NCBI GenBank assembly: GCA_018105865.1
Contig: CM030835.1
Location: 4,200,816 to 4,264,815 of the forward strand
From: Metaphire vulgaris
Taxonomy: Eukaryota > Annelida > Clitellata > Crassiclitellata > Megascolecidae
Direction: 5' to 3'
Length of the DNA stretch: 64,000 nucleotides
The position numbers were made by a program, and so were the translations under genes. Under the pieces are notes generated by a model. The model was not told where the DNA came from. It was given only the letters and a program-made list of their open reading frames with translations, and did not search any database. How positions within the stretch are numbered: the first letter of the stretch is position 1; each line of letters opens with the position of its first letter. Shown one piece after another: positions 19,455 to 30,607 of the stretch.

Positions 19455-20200
19455 ACAGAAGAAAATGGCAATTTCTGCTCGATAATTTTAACGCAACTAT
19501 TCCAATCGACAAATATACCCACATTCTTGTAATCGTTCCTGCATACAGCTGTGCGCTGGGAATAATGCGAGTATCATTAAGAATATAATTATGTTTATTG
19601 ATTAATGGTGTGACGGAGTAGCACTTAGTTCCTTAGTAATTTCTTTCTTTGTCCGGAAAACTTTTAGTATTTTATTATTGTTATTAAAATTATTCATATC
19701 GAATTTAATTTTGAGTCTGGATTTTGATATTCTGTTCTAAATTTGTAGCTGAACTCTTGTTTATGATTTTTTTTTGCATATTCTGGCCCTGCTTTTTCTG
19801 ACCAGTGTATTTTTGCTTCTGGCAATGTTGTTTGTACAGTTCAGCGTTGACGAATAGTGCAAAGCAGCAAATGCATCGAATACAAATGTATGTCTGAAAA
19901 AAGAAATTTACAGTCCATCTTTGAACTCTTGAACGAGTGTTTTTCTTTCTTGCTGAACAAAACCTGATCGATTCCAAGTCTAGAGGAACTAGTTATGGAA
20001 AGTGTAATTAAATTTTTCATATGAACTTAAATGATCAGTAATTTTAATTTATATGAAGATGGTTTGAGATCTAGCAACTGCTTTGTAGGTATTTTTCAAA
20101 TTTTAAAAATAATTCTGACCCTTGTTTGTGATTTTTCTGTTTTTTTTTAATATTGAGAACTAGCAATGAGTTATTTATCTTTTGTGTATTTCGGCCACAA

Positions 20201-20206
20201 AATAAA
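20201..20206 (+). promoter_or_regulatory. Probable CAPZA polyadenylation signal
   Basis: AATAAA about 750 bp after the CapZ alpha stop codon, followed by T-rich and GT-containing sequence. Confidence 0.5.
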
Positions 20207-21204
20207 GAACTTTTTTGTCAAGATATCACATAGAAATTGTGTATTTTGTTCTTTGCTATCTTAAGTTTGTGGAAGTCTTTGACAGACTTACCTTAGGTGT
20301 TTACCTCCATTCAAGCAGCACAGCCATGCAAACTTTGCCCCGAAGACCTTGGGTTAAGGTCATTCATTGGGTTTTATAAATTGCTCGTTGTGATGATAGA
20401 GATCATCACAAGACCTTGTTTGATTGATAGTGAGTAATGAAAATCTTTCCAGACTCCCTTACTGAAATGAAAAGTTAAATCTTCTTTATGCGTTTTGGTG
20501 TGACAGCATATCAGAGACAGACACCTCCAAAATGACCTGATCTTATACGGATGGGATTTCGATTATTATCGAATATCGATTGACATTCTAGAGTATTGGA
20601 ATTGGTGCAGCACAAGCATTATTATTATAACAGTAATATGTCCATGCTCTGTTTTGGAGTAGTTTTCAGAGTGCATTCGCCAGAGGGCCGTCGACAGCGC
20701 TGTATGACGTCAGAGGGTGGCCTTATCTTCGCTGGTCGAAGCAGCTGCTTCGTCGTAAAAGTTCAACTTTTTGCGTGAGTATTTATTTAAGCCAACGAAA
20801 TAAGCAAAACTTTTCGTCATTTTCGTAATACTTTCAGAGTATTTCATAATAAGTAATTCAGCGAAATGATCGCGGTATTCTAAAGGCAGCGTTAGCGTCT
20901 TAACTGTTAAAGAGCTAGCTGCTTAACGGCGTAGCGAAGGGAGGAAGAAAATTCGGTCCATCGTGAAAACTAGTCCCCTTTGTCCTTGGAGCGTCGTTTC
21001 TATTTCTGAAGTTTTTCTTCACTTTACAAACACTCGGTGGTTTTAGCGGATAGCCGTTAAGCCTAAAGCTACAATGTTAGGGATTACCCATTGTCCATCA
21101 CGGCAATGTATGGGGGTAGCAAAGTAGGGCAACCGAATGCTGGGAATGGTGAAAAGAACAATATTGAGTCGAGACAAAGAGATAATGATAACACTATGTA
21201 AGTA

Positions 21205-21379
21205 CAGTGGCGGCTCTAGGATTTGGCAAGTGGGGGGCCGTTGGGGTGGCAACCTCTAATCATGGGGGGCAACCATTTGTTGTTTAATGTATAGAGTATT
21301 AAGCATAGGGTCACAACTGGGGGCACTGGGGGGCCAGGCATTCAATAGGGGCACTGGCCCCCCGGTGGAGCCGCCACTG
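21205..21379. mobile_element. hAT-type MITE, family A, intact with 8-bp TSD
   Basis: A 175-bp element begins CAGTGGCGGCTCTAGG and ends GGAGCCGCCACTG, a matching terminal inverted repeat. It is flanked on both sides by the exact octamer TGTAAGTA. An 8-bp duplication with CAG..CTG ends is diagnostic of the hAT superfamily. No coding capacity. Relatives are at 14731, 16983 and 22327-22626. Confidence 0.88.
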
Positions 21380-21439
21380 TGTAAGTAAGGCCTTATCTAG
21401 GATACTGTGTTCAGGCATGGAATCCATTATTGAAAAAAA

Positions 21440-22070
21440 GATATGGATATTTTAGAAAAGTGCAAAGACGAGCCGAAAAGATGACCAATTGATCTTTTTC
21501 CGCCGTTCCCCATTGGAGTGGACGATGGGTCTGAATGAGTTCCTTCCACTTCTGTCTGTCTCTTGCTGCCCTGATCATTTACAGTAGATGAAGTTCATTT
21601 GCATTTCTTCTGTGTCCTCTTTTAGATTGTCTACCCATGGTTTTCTTGGTCTTCCTTTTCTTCTTTTCCGTTCATCATAGTTGCATAGTGCTTTCTTTAT
21701 AGTCTTTCTTCCTTGGCAGTTTTGGTCAATGAATGCCATAATTTAAGCTACAAAAAGCCATCGATATTGTGGATTGACAACACTGGAAAGGAGAAGGGAG
21801 GGGATTTGATTGAAACATACAAAATAATGATTGGGAAAGTAGATGTGCCATGCGATCGATTCTTTACACTGGCGCACTAATATTGCAGCACCAGAGGACG
21901 CAAATGCAAATTGTTTAAGCAGAGGGTGACACCAAGAAACAAACATTTTTATAGCAATGGTTGTAGACAAATGGAACAGTTTGGATGAGTTGGGAGTGAC
22001 ATTAAACAGTAAATGGATTCAAAGGTTATCTGGGAAAGCTAGGCTGCTGAGCGTCGAAAGATACTACAGT
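21440..22070 (+). mobile_element. Non-LTR retrotransposon 3' end (decayed, interrupted)
   Basis: Outside the inserted block at 21495-21727, frames spell CGLTTLE-like sequence followed by GDLIETYKIMIGKVDVP. Further on comes VVDKWNSLDELG with frameshifts. This is the conserved C-terminal region of CR1/RTE-like LINE ORF2 (RGDLIETYKI ... VVDxWNSLPxxVV). Stops and shifts make it a pseudogene. It belongs to the same family as 600-716. Confidence 0.7.
21495..21727 (-). mobile_element. Second LINE fragment nested in the first, opposite strand
   Basis: On the minus strand a frame reads GRPRKTWVDNLKEDTEEMQ-like sequence then SGQQETDRSGRN, similar to the C-terminal tail of other animal LINEs (GRPRKRWxDNI). 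It splits the plus-strand LINE exactly between ATGACCAAT and GGTCAATGAATG, where the uninterrupted relative at 640 reads ATGGTCAATAGATG. The near-repeat GACCAAT/GGTCAAT is a plausible target duplication. Confidence 0.55.
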
Positions 22071-22088
22071 GGTTTTCACACAGGCTAA

Positions 22089-22111
22089 CTTTATTATTAT
22101 TATTATTTAAA

Positions 22112-22150
<39 letters not shown>
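22089..22150. repeat. (TTA)n microsatellite
   Basis: An ATT/TTA run of about 60 bp with one TTTAAA interruption. It directly precedes an altered copy of the TTTCTATAGCGC repeat. Confidence 0.9.
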
Positions 22151-22256
22151 GAACATTTCTATAGTAGCAAATAATAGTAAAGCAGCAAATGCGCTCATGT
22201 CATTAGCGAACCGGATCAATCAAACAAGAAGTCTTCAATTGTTTCCTAAAAGATAA

Positions 22257-22626
22257 CAGTAGTAGTGGTAGTAGTATTTATTGCCTTAACCTCCTAAACC
22301 ACTTTAAATCACATCCATTATTATTAAGTGGGGGCGTTGGGGTAGTAGTAGTAATCATAGTAGTAACCATTTGTTGTTTAATGTATAGTAGTAGTAGTAG
22401 TAGTAAAGTAGTAAGTATTTATTGCCCCTCTTCTGATGGGCACAGCAGTAGCTGCTCCAGGATTATGGCAAGTTAGTCTTTCTTGCAAATAGCTAATCCA
22501 GGGGTGGTTTTTGTTGTTTAATGTATGGAGTATCCATGAGGCGGCTGGGGGTCCCAGGGTCCCAACTGGGGGGCCAGGCACTCAATAGGGGGCACGGGCC
22601 CCTTAACTCCCCTGGAGCCGCCACTG
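22257..22626. mobile_element. Two family A MITE copies mixed with (AGT)n sequence
   Basis: 22327-22385 aligns to 21230-21290 except that internal GGCAACCTC and GGGGGGC segments are replaced by AGT-triplet strings. A second copy runs from about 22446 (CAGTAGCTGCTCCAGG) to 22626 (GGAGCCGCCACTG). AGT runs also occur at 22257-22277 and 22386-22415. No clean target duplication is visible. Confidence 0.6.
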
Positions 22627-22639
22627 ATGGGTAGTCGTG

Positions 22640-23060
22640 TCTTATACCAACGCCTATAGCCCTCTACCCTCGGGTGGGGGCTAAACTACCCTCTCTCTTT
22701 TATGCGAACGGCTGACTGTGTCAACGTTGTAACAGCCCGTTGCGCTTATTCTGCGGCAACCAGGCCTCGGCAGTGTGGCAGTGGTTTTAAGTGCCGCGTA
22801 CGTAGTCTAAAAAGGCGAACCTGGAGCTGAGTCAAGAGTCGCCTGATCGGTTGGCCGTCGAGGGAAGTGGGGGAAGGGAGGCCGAGAGGCGCGACTTGGC
22901 CTGCCGCGGTGGCCCGGTTGCCCGTGAGCCGCACTGCGTCAGCTCTACTACCAAGATTGGTAGGACCCGATATCGTGATGCTATGCGCCAGTTGTACAGT
23001 ATGTGGTTTTTATTCGAGCGACGATGATTCTGACCGCCAAGCGAGAGGAGTAAGCATAAG
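22640..23060. promoter_or_regulatory. CpG-rich patch, possible promoter or 5' exon
   Basis: GC- and CpG-rich sequence in an otherwise AT-rich region. GAGGAGTAAGC near 23045 is a possible splice donor. No conserved protein is encoded. It could serve the downstream F-box gene or an unseen non-coding transcript. Confidence 0.3.
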
Positions 23061-23372
23061 TTTTAGGAGTTTGGATTTTTTTTAGAATTTTGAAGCTAGT
23101 CAAACGAGGTTATAAGGTTATGTAATCATCCATTTGACCTGTTTTTTTTTTCTTTTTATTCCGATCTAGCGTCGGAAAGCTATAGGCTTAATCGTTCATT
23201 TATGGACGTGGCTTGTTTTGTTTTGTTTTGATATTGAATTGGGTTTAATTAACTGAAATAATAGAGAGTTGTTATTATTTATTAACTGCAGCGAGACTAA
23301 GCGAGCTGTAGCAACTGAAGCGAAGAGCGATTGACAGAGGGCTGTTTAAGGTAACTGGGATGCTGTGTTGAC

Positions 23373-23551
23373 CAGGGCGCGATTTGTAGAGGGAAGGGGG
23401 AATCTTCCCACCCCCCACTGCCCAACTGCATCCCCCTACTGCTAAATCCCCCACCACTACATCCCCCACTGATACATTTCCCAACAACTACATCCCCCCA
23501 GCTCGACATATCCCTCTCCCCCCACTGCTCCAGGTCACAAATCGCACCCTG
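23373..23551. mobile_element. hAT-type MITE, family B, intact with 8-bp TSD
   Basis: A 179-bp element begins CAGGGCGCGATTTGTAG and ends CACAAATCGCACCCTG (inverted match with one mismatch in the first 15). It is flanked exactly by GTGTTGAC on both sides. The interior is C-rich with repeated ACTACATCCCCC-type blocks. A second copy is at 58289-58449. Confidence 0.88.
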
Positions 23552-23962
23552 GTGTTGACAGCAGGTTTGTAAAAGCGCCGGCAAGTTTCTGCTTTGTCCA
23601 GGTGTTCTTATTCCAGTTTCAGATGAGAGACAGGTTAGTTGAATGGCGAGTGGTGATTTTTTTCATTTTTTTTGTTGCACCCCGCGTATGTAACTAAGTA
23701 AATTATTCAGAAATAAATGCATTATGAACGAGCTGCGTGGATAAATAGGTGTTGCAAACACGTGTCCCCACAAACGCTTGATACAAGCAATTTTTGACCT
23801 AAATGATAATGCAAAAAATGCAAAAGTTAGAATAATTTCAAGGGCTTCAAACACAAGTCGATTTTGGACATGAAAATAGCTTTAGAATTCTCCTCGAGCA
23901 ATGTAAAATATAAATTTCTCAATTGAAATTGAGAAGCAAGAAGACAAAGTTAAGCGATAATC

Positions 23963-23976
23963 AGAGAGAGAGAGAG

Positions 23977-24011
<35 letters not shown>
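23963..24011. repeat. (AG)n microsatellite
   Basis: An AG tract with one CG interruption. Confidence 0.9.
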
Positions 24012-24014
<3 letters not shown>

Positions 24015-24613
24015 GTTAGAAAAGCATAAGATTGACGCAGAAGAATTTGAAAGCAATCAACGGGGACTGTGTGACCGGAAGGGAAAGAAAGAGAAAAGGA
24101 AACGAATAGTTTGAACCTTCGCACTGCTGCGGCCGAGTTGACATTATTTTAGAATGATCGAAATAAAGTGTAGTTTCTAGTATTCTTTATAAATTCACAT
24201 TGAGATCCCTCACGAAAACTCAACAACGTTGCTTGTGAATCGCAGTGGATTGGGGGTGCTAGAAAGTCAACAGCCTCCGAACCTTCTAAATCGGATGTCG
24301 GGGTGTCATTTGTACCTCCTGGGCTTATGATGTCGGCGGCTCAGATGAGGGCAAGGACGTAGACCTGTCCTGCAATTGAGGTCCCCACTGATTGAGTACG
24401 ACCTCCCTTTGGGGCTTGACAGATTTCGTGTGTAGTCATCTGGCCTACACGAATGTTTTTGGGTGAGAATAAATAGAAATCGATCACAGAACTATCAAGA
24501 GATTCGTGGGCGGCCGGATGTCACTGGTTCAGTGAGATGCCAGTCACCATGGTTCTCTGGAAATTAGGGATTTAGTTAGCCTACGTTCACATTATTCCAT
24601 AGCCTAAATCAGT

Positions 24614-24681
<68 letters not shown>
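24614..24681. repeat. (CTA)n microsatellite
   Basis: A pure ACT/CTA trinucleotide run of about 66 bp. Confidence 0.95.
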
Positions 24682-25226
24682 GAGACCTACCTAGAGCTGA
24701 CCTACTCTGGTCCGGGGCCAAGTCAATAATTTTTAAGCTTTTCATGTAAAAATGTGTTATGAGCAAAAACTGACTAAACTGTTTATTACAATTCGTAACG
24801 GTTTATAGATTTTTATAGCACCTATATCCATGCTTGACCTCTCATTTGATGCCCCCATCTGGTGGATGCCTGAGGCCGCTGCCCGAGCGCACCCCCTCTG
24901 CTTGCTACTGATTATAAGAGCAATGTTGTGTCTAAAATGGTTTACGTGAACACAGAATATTAGCGACGTGTCGCCATGACGACGACTGGGTCTGGAAATA
25001 AAGGAAAGTTTCAGGTGTTGAGGCTTCGGGGCTGTTTTATTTGGATAAACTGAATGGAGAATGGATTGAATCTGGAACGGCGGACTTTGTGACCCGATGC
25101 GGTATTTGGTTTGCCGAGAGTGAGTACATTGGACTGGGGGCGGTGGATGCCCGAGCTGACCTCAAACCAGAATTTCATCCACAATTAATGCTTCGTTTGA
25201 CCGTTTGAGAACGACGCACGCTGGGG

Positions 25227-25228
<2 letters not shown>

Positions 25229-25306
<78 letters not shown>
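25229..25306. repeat. (AG)n microsatellite
   Basis: A pure GA tract of about 78 bp. Flanking open frames on both strands are repeat artefacts. Confidence 0.95.
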
Positions 25307-25317
<11 letters not shown>

Positions 25318-25925
25318 TTTGGTGCATAACCGTGCATTCGCTGGGCACAAAGAAAGTTCAGTCGGTTCAGTTATCGGTTCATTTTCATTTCATTCAATGT
25401 GTCCTCACGCTCTCTATACTCCTCCTCCTTCTTCTCCTCCTCTTCGAATTGCCACATTCCCGGACAAACAACGGGACATCGAATCATTGCCATCTGTGTA
25501 GATACTCCCGTGTATGTGCATTATGCAGCACCACCACATAGACGGCAATAAGCCGATCGTCTAATCATGTTATCGCACTCGGTGTGGTTTTTCCTGACGT
25601 TTTCATCTAAAACTGCACGCCGTCGGCGCAAGTACCGGTACTTCTGCAATTTGCGTCTGCATTACATAGACAATTATTGAAGTTCCTCTTGATCCTTGAC
25701 CATATGCATAATAGTGATTACGTTATACTGTGACATTCTAGATTAACCAACTATCGGGATTATTGCTATTGTTCATGACAATTTATATAGCGCCGTAGCA
25801 TAGCGAGGGCCAAAGTCAAAAGCGCTTTACAAAAAACACGGGAACGAGATGTTAAATAGGTGAGTCTTTAATTTGGTCGCAAAGTCCTCTAATGAAGTGG
25901 CCGCCGACACTGTAGCCGGTAACGA

Positions 25926-26039
25926 TTCCAGGATCCCTTAGGTTAATCTTGTTTGTTTCCTTATGCTTATGGTAATGTCAATTATTTTTATTTACTGTGA
26001 ACATGTAATGTCATTTTTCAGTTTTCCACCGTAATTAAG

Positions 26040-26120
<81 letters not shown>

Positions 26121-26390
26121 TATAATCGAATTGATGATTGCTGTATGCGTTTTGGAAATAAATAAACTCAGTCATTCATTCATTTCTGTTATCCAAGAGA
26201 TTGGTCACTGTCTAGAACTAATAATGCTGTGCATTCGAAATGGGGAGACCGTAGACGTTTCTAATCGAGAGCGACCATTCTAGGTTCCAGGATCCCTTAG
26301 GTTAATCTTGTTTGTTTCCTTATGCTTATGGTAATGTCAATTATTTTTATTTACTGTGAACATGTAATGTCATTTTTCAGTTTTCCACCG

Positions 26391-26396
<6 letters not shown>
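25926..26396. repeat. Exact 112-bp direct duplication, each copy followed by (TA)n
   Basis: 25926-26037 and 26285-26396 are identical from TTCCAGGATCCC to CCACCGTAATTA. Each runs straight into a TA microsatellite (to 26117 and to 26439). The spacer contains AAATAAATAAACTCA followed by ATTC repeats, a retroelement-like tail. This is either a recent segmental duplication or an assembly artefact at the TA tracts. Confidence 0.8.
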
Positions 26397-26441
<45 letters not shown>

Positions 26442-27329
26442 CATTTGGAACTCAATTCCAATATCCTTCGCTGTTCATCAGAGCCAAATAACAAACTCTG
26501 AGTCACAATTTTCTCCCCTTCTTGCAACATCTCCCTCATGTTTTTCTTTCTAAACTAAAATCATTTCTCTTTATAAAATCATTTCCTCCATAGGGCCCAC
26601 TCGCCCTTTTGATTAAATGACCCGGCATGAATGACCCACCTTTGGCTATAGCTACTTCATTTGAGATTAAGCGCATAGGAATAAGAGAGCTACCATGCAT
26701 CTTTTGGAAGGCTTTAGAAATTTGGATTTTACTTACTTACTTACTTAGGTGCAGGGATAAGCGTCCACTTAAGAAGTGGAGACACTCGGTAGGTCTGCCG
26801 ATGTTGAGCCGCCTATTTTCCGTAGTGTGTAAATACCAAGTCCTTTATTTCTTACTCAACGTTAAGAGTAAACAATAGATTAAGTCAGTCTTGCCAGACC
26901 TTGGGGGATTGACTTGGCTGGCTGGATGGGATGAGGCGCAGTTCTTTGCAAGAATTTGTGTCCGTGTTGGGATTTTTGGGGATTTTTGTGGGGATGAATG
27001 CCCCCTAGCAGGCCTGGGCAAAACACTGACTGAGACTGAATTTCAAAGCGCCATGCAATGTTGTCGACCTCAGTATCGATGTGTTTTGGTCTTTTCTGAG
27101 GTCGGACAAAGACTGCCATTTGCGGCCGAATGGGAAACACCTCAGTGAATAGAACTCGTCATTTGATTGTTGGCTGAGGATGGGTTGGGGGTGGGGGTGG
27201 GGTGGAGAGACGTCGGAGGGAAAAACAGCAGCGGTGGCTAGGCATTTCTTCTCTGCCATCGACCGTGCTGAGTGGCTGCGTTGTTCAACGCGCTCTTTGC
27301 TCTCGGCAGATGACCGAGTTTCTGATATA

Positions 27330-27640
27330 AATCGTGTCGCATAACGGGACCACAGTTACAGATCGATTTGGCGGCCCAAGGCGACTGCCGATCGCCGGAT
27401 CGGCCTGGACTATAGGCCCGGCCGCTGTAGGCCCACGGAGCGCCCTCTTTGTTTCGTCTGCATTTCTGTACGGACAGTGGGGCCTAAGTTAGCCACACGG
27501 TGCGCGCCGCGAATCTCTGGCTAATACGGAGACACGTGTGCGCGCTCGGTGAAATTGAACTGCTTTTTAATTACAGCGTCTTCGGCGCGGGCCCCGGATT
27601 GGTCTATGTCTTGCATAATAGGCAGGTGTTAAATAAGTGA
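27330..27640. promoter_or_regulatory. CpG-rich patch, possible promoter
   Basis: Dense CpG dinucleotides (for example CGATCGCCGGATCGGCC and GTGCGCGCCGCGAATC) in otherwise AT-rich surroundings. There is no recognisable coding sequence. Confidence 0.25.
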
Positions 27641-27989
27641 GCGACACAGATGACGAAGCGCATCTGCCGCTGTAGATTTTATGACAGGTCTCGTATTCAA
27701 TTTTAAAAAAAACTGCCTAATAGGCTAATAATGTGTACAGTAATGAATCCATTGTTTTCCGATGGACGTAATGCATGCACATTCTGATTCTAATAGTGCC
27801 GATGCTGTCTTACCGGGCGTTGCGTTCCATGTTCTATTACACTAAATTGTTGTTTGTACCTTGTCATATTTGTTTAGCAGTGTTTATTCTAGCCACCTTG
27901 ACATTGGGGGGATTTGAAATGTGGGGGGGCAAGGACTGAGTCTCCACACTCCCCAGCCAACATATACAACATTTTGGGGGAATTTTAAA

Positions 27990-28121
<132 letters not shown>

Positions 28122-28411
28122 GGGGGCGGAAAGTTAACAGAGTGGTAACAACGTTGGACGATGGAGCAGGAGGTCGCGGGTTCGAATCCCGCAGGAGCCT
28201 AAGGTCGACTCAGCCTTTTTCGCGGTGGTAAAATGAGGAGCAGTGGTAAAAATCTCTGCGATAAGTCAAACAGGTACGCTATGCGATACACTAGCCCCGT
28301 ATCCGTGGCATTGCACGCCTGGCTGAGGGCTATAGAAACGGAGATCAGCGCCGCCTTATGAGCCCATGAGGCTCGGGGAAGGACTTTGACTTTTTGATGA
28401 TGATGATGATG
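28122..28411 (+). mobile_element. tRNA-derived SINE with (GAT)n tail
   Basis: The head has an A-box-like TTAACAGAGTGG at 28134-28145 and a perfect B box GGTTCGAATCC at 28179-28189. The core AGCCTAAGGTCGACTCAGCC is followed by a GGTAAAATGAGGAGCAGTGG-type body found in many marine-invertebrate SINEs. It ends CTTTGACTTTTTGATGATG. A diverged relative is at 45445-45710. Confidence 0.8.

Positions 28412-28455
<44 letters not shown>
28411..28455. repeat. (TTA)n microsatellite
   Basis: An ATT run following the GAT tail of the SINE. Confidence 0.9.
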
Positions 28456-28457
<2 letters not shown>

Positions 28458-28879
28458 TAATTGGACTTATCTTAATTTTGTGGTAGCTGGTTTGAGTGTT
28501 TTTTGAACCGCATTTATATTGCAAGGAGGAAGTTTCTTGCTGTCGTCAACTTATTCAACCAACTTATTTAGCATAATAAATCGTTAAATTCTATTCCCTT
28601 CTCTCTCCACCCCGCCCCCCCCCCAACCGATCTTGCTCTCAACTATACCACTTGTGTTAGAAGCACGCCATTCACCTTGTTTCTGCCTCATTCGATCGTC
28701 ATCATCATCATCATCATCATTGCCTCTGCACTTGCCTGTGACTTGACCTGCAGTAGAGAAAGTGCAGCAGCTGAGTTGCTGTTTAGTGATAAGCTACAGC
28801 ATCTGGCGTTTTATCGGCCACTGCGAGTTCATGTATGCGCTGCTTGGTGTCCACGCCACTTTCAATAGTTCGATGATTC

Positions 28880-29200
28880 ATTGTTGTAACTTTCGCTTAT
28901 CGAGGCGCGCGAGGAAGAGGGGGAGGGGGAGCGACGGTGTTTGTAGGTCGCGTCCGCCGCAACCTTTTGTAACACCTGCCGCCGGGGAGGGCGGGGGGAA
29001 ATCTACTGCAGAATGCTGCTGACAATCGGAAAACCCGTTGCTATAGCATCTGACGCGGTCTGTTGACGCCGGTCTGGCGTTTCATTGCATCCGAGTAGCA
29101 AACACTTCGGTAAATGCAATTGAAGGTAAACGGCTGAGGACTGGGGCCGCCCCTGTGTTTACCCAGTCGATGACTGACAATGCCGAACAGCGGCGGCGGC
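28880..29200. promoter_or_regulatory. CpG-rich patch, possible promoter or 5' exon of the F-box gene
   Basis: GC-rich sequence (GAGGCGCGCGAGGAAG, GTCGCGTCCGCCGC) lies 1.5-1.7 kb upstream of the F-box start. A possible donor is AATTGAAGGTAAACGG near 29125. The F-box reading frame is preceded by an acceptor-like CTGAATTTCAG ending at 30549, so a spliced 5' UTR is plausible. This is inference only. Confidence 0.3.
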
Positions 29201-29559
29201 AGCAGTTGACGTTGTTATTTTAATGGAAAATTGAACGAATTTTGTGCAATCCAATCAACCGTTCGTTTATGTCGTTGTCACAGAGGGGCGGTCGAGGGTC
29301 GACCCAGAGTGGACCTTGTAGGCCTGTATGAGCAACAGGAGGGAGGGGGCAATAATCGGCAGCCGTGGATCACACGGCAGAGAACACGTGTATTGAACAG
29401 ATATCGATTCTGAAATCTATTAAGTATATATTATCTTATGTGCACACTGTGTAAGTTTGTCCAGACAGGTTATTGAATGTAGAGTTACTATAGTGGTTTT
29501 AAGAGAGACGATGTATGCCCTTAGCCACTTATGGGCTGATGGCCACAAAACGGGTATCA

Positions 29560-29960
29560 GCACCGGACCACTTTTAATTCGTTTCATCACTCTTCTGAAT
29601 TTTTGCATATCTATAGCCTACTGTAGCACTAGTCCTTGCTTTGTCCAATTTCAAACAGGGTATCAATTTTATAACATTTGTGTGGTCTATAAAACCTGTA
29701 ATAGAAGAAACCAGCTCTCTTAAGCGCCATCTTATCTCTCGATTGATATTTTAGACATTTGACAGAGAATAGATTTCTGAAAGACTTTGTATAGTGTCGT
29801 TTCAAATGGCTCATTATTTTTCGTGGCATTTCGAAAGCTCTAGAAAAAAATTGAGATAGAATATATTGACAATTCTAGTACGGTTTGACACAACAAAGAT
29901 GGGGACACAAGAATATGTGGTTTTAATTCGTTTCGTTGATTCATCACTCTTCTGAAATAT
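29560..29960. repeat. Dispersed repeat, third copy of the 860-1172 family, flanked by direct repeats
   Basis: AATTCGTTTCATCACTCTTC occurs near 29576, and an interrupted version with the same ending near 29926. Between them are GTGGCATTTCGAAAGCTC, ATATATTGACAATTCTAG and GATGGGGACACAAGAATATG. Confidence 0.55.
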
Positions 29961-30229
29961 TGGCCGGAATGTTGGTTCCTGAAGGGTCAGTACTTGGTCC
30001 ATTACCCAATGATCTTGGCTTAGCTGGCGTCTGCCTTCCTCCATGCCGAGTGACCTCGAAGTGGGCGGGGAAAAGAGGCACCGAGCGTCAGGGGCAGGTG
30101 GCGATGGGTATGCCCCTCGGGCGCCGAGTACTCTTTGTGAGGGGCGCCGTAAAATGTTGAGTATTTTGGTTAAGTGAAATGCATAATAAAGAGAAGAAAT
30201 ATGTGCAAACTTGACGTCCTGAATCTCTC

Positions 30230-30445
30230 GGCGAGGATTTTTGCTCGTCAGCACTATATGAGAGCTGGGCGCCGTGACGACTGTTTTTGCTCGTCAGCAG
30301 TGTTAGGAGTGCGCCAACGGTACACTTTGACCGCCAAGTTCGGGCGCCGGATACCCTGTGGAACTCTCTTCCTGATGAGACCGCCTTTGCCTACGGGTAG
30401 TTGAGATGAGCCTGCTTGGGCGAAACAAGGAATGAATGAATTACC
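30230..30445 (+). mobile_element. LINE ORF2 C-terminal remnant
   Basis: A frame near 30330-30400 reads APDTLWNSLPDETAFAYG before a stop, matching the WNSLPDE motif near the end of non-LTR retrotransposon ORF2. It is followed by GAATGAATGAAT, a simple tail. The upstream portion is scrambled. Confidence 0.55.
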
Positions 30446-30607
30446 TTTTCCTAGCGAGGAGGGGTGGGGAGGGAGGGGCTGAAATCATTATAAGGTTTCA
30501 TATTTAAGCTTATGGACAGTTGAGAATTAGCCTTGTTCCTGAATTTCAGTGGTGATCATCTGAGAGAGAAGAAGATCTGAGATACTGCCTTTCATTGGAA
30601 ATGAACA

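Noticed and set aside
24970..25052. Short frame beginning MTTTGSGNKGK
   Set aside because: Only 25 codons, no splice partners and no recognisable family.
28134..28190. A tRNA gene
   Set aside because: The A and B boxes are present, but the sequence does not close into a cloverleaf acceptor stem and is followed by a SINE body and GAT tail.
29160..29175. Box C/D snoRNA (GATGACTGA)
   Set aside because: No separate, correctly spaced box pair or closing stem is present.
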